Shown here: positions 63,888 through 64,000 of the stretch, piece after piece
How positions within the stretch are numbered: the stretch's first letter is position 1
Layout of the letters: the number at the start of each line of letters is the position of its first letter
From: Azospirillum picis
GTDB lineage: Bacteria > Pseudomonadota > Alphaproteobacteria > Azospirillales > Azospirillaceae
Direction: 5' to 3'
Assembly (NCBI RefSeq): GCF_017876115.1
Contig: NZ_JAGINO010000003.1
Coordinates: 124,001 to 188,000 of the forward strand
DNA length: 64,000 nt
The notes under the pieces: model-generated
What the model was told of the DNA's origin: nothing
Database searches by the model: none
Seen by the model: the letters and a program-made list of their open reading frames with translations, nothing else
Position numbers and translations under genes: made by a program

Positions 63888-64000
63888 ATGTCGCAATCCT
63901 TCGATATGCCTGGTTCCGACCAAGCCCTGCTCCCCTTGCTGACCCGGATCGCGGAAGCGCTGGAGCGCCTGGCCCCGCCGGCGCCCTTGCCGCTAGACTT
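63888..64000 (+). CDS. Start of a DUF815-type ATP-binding protein (3' end outside window)
   Basis: Only 38 codons are in the window (MSQSFDMPGSDQALLPLLTR ... RIAEALERLAPPAPLPLDF). The segment TRIAEALERLAPP, and the position divergent from yajC, fit the DUF815 AAA+ ATPases found beside yajC in alphaproteobacteria. The catalytic domain lies beyond the window, so this is a tentative name. The 224 bases between the two starts hold the divergent promoters but no recognisable gene. Confidence 0.6.
   Translation, partial: MSQSFDMPGSDQALLPLLTRIAEALERLAPPAPLPLD

Noticed and set aside
1..64000. CRISPR arrays, insertion sequences, integrases, rRNA genes
   Set aside because: I found no regularly spaced repeats, transposase or integrase motifs, terminal inverted repeats with target duplications, or rRNA signatures; the only RNA gene I can support is tRNA-Gln.

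Overview
The window is GC-rich chromosomal DNA with very high third-position GC. It looks like an alphaproteobacterium of the Azospirillum/Rhodospirillales type. The main support is the gene order nifR3(dusB)-ntrB-ntrC-ntrY-ntrX-HAD-hfq-hflX, the hpnCDE squalene cluster, the secF-secD-yajC block and LexA boxes of the alphaproteobacterial GTTC-N7-GTTC type. I see no insertion sequence, prophage or CRISPR array. TTG or GTG starts with good ribosome-binding sites are common.

Layout. 1-4.9 kb: end of the pyruvate dehydrogenase operon (E2 and E3 with a chorismate-mutase-like gene between them), a DUF29 gene, lipA and a RatA/COQ10-type gene. E2 carries lipoate and LipA makes it, so the block is functionally coherent. 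4.9-6.9 kb (minus): tautomerase, pncC/cinA and the fused ispDF. 7-18.1 kb: a cytochrome-c-assembly-like membrane protein, then the two nitrogen two-component systems NtrBC and NtrYX, a HAD phosphatase, Hfq and HflX. 18.1-25.1 kb: a run of three large hairpins, two unknown proteins, an inositol-monophosphatase-family enzyme, a tandem UspA protein, a thiamine-precursor ABC transporter behind a TPP riboswitch, and a histone-deacetylase-family enzyme.

25.2-33.5 kb is the most accessory-looking part: a membrane/coiled-coil protein, a ParA-like NTPase fused to a putative DNA-binding N-terminus through a very long Pro/Ala/Asp linker, a coiled-coil/proline-rich protein, a degenerate response-regulator receiver, ssb behind an SOS box, a methyltransferase/XRE divergent pair, and a TetR-SMR efflux operon with a perfect 18-bp operator. 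It ends in an AT-richer gene-poor stretch that abuts the 3' end of tRNA-Gln(TTG).

33.7-40.5 kb (minus): a MoxR-DUF58-DUF4159-large membrane protein operon. 40.8-43.4 kb: DUF1285, a NUDIX CoA pyrophosphatase and a CCA-adding enzyme. 43.6-49.7 kb: a polyphosphate cluster, with ppx and ppk on the minus strand divergent from a SixA phosphatase and a CYTH-CHAD protein. 49.9-55.2 kb: uvrA with a LexA box over its start codon, a small lipoprotein, a single-chain MNT-HEPN protein and trmFO. 55.2-60.0 kb: a complex-I-assembly-type phytoene-synthase homologue divergent from hpnC-hpnD-hpnE (squalene for hopanoids), then Fe-SOD. 60.1-64 kb: a Mth938-like protein, secF, secD and yajC on the minus strand, and the first 38 codons of a DUF815-like ATPase.

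The most notable observations are a single-polypeptide HEPN toxin/MNT nucleotidyltransferase with an intact HEPN motif but a mutated MNT catalytic motif, and an exact 21-bp SOS-box repeat shared by ssb and uvrA, which are 20 kb apart. That repeat looks like the scar of a split ssb-uvrA divergent pair.
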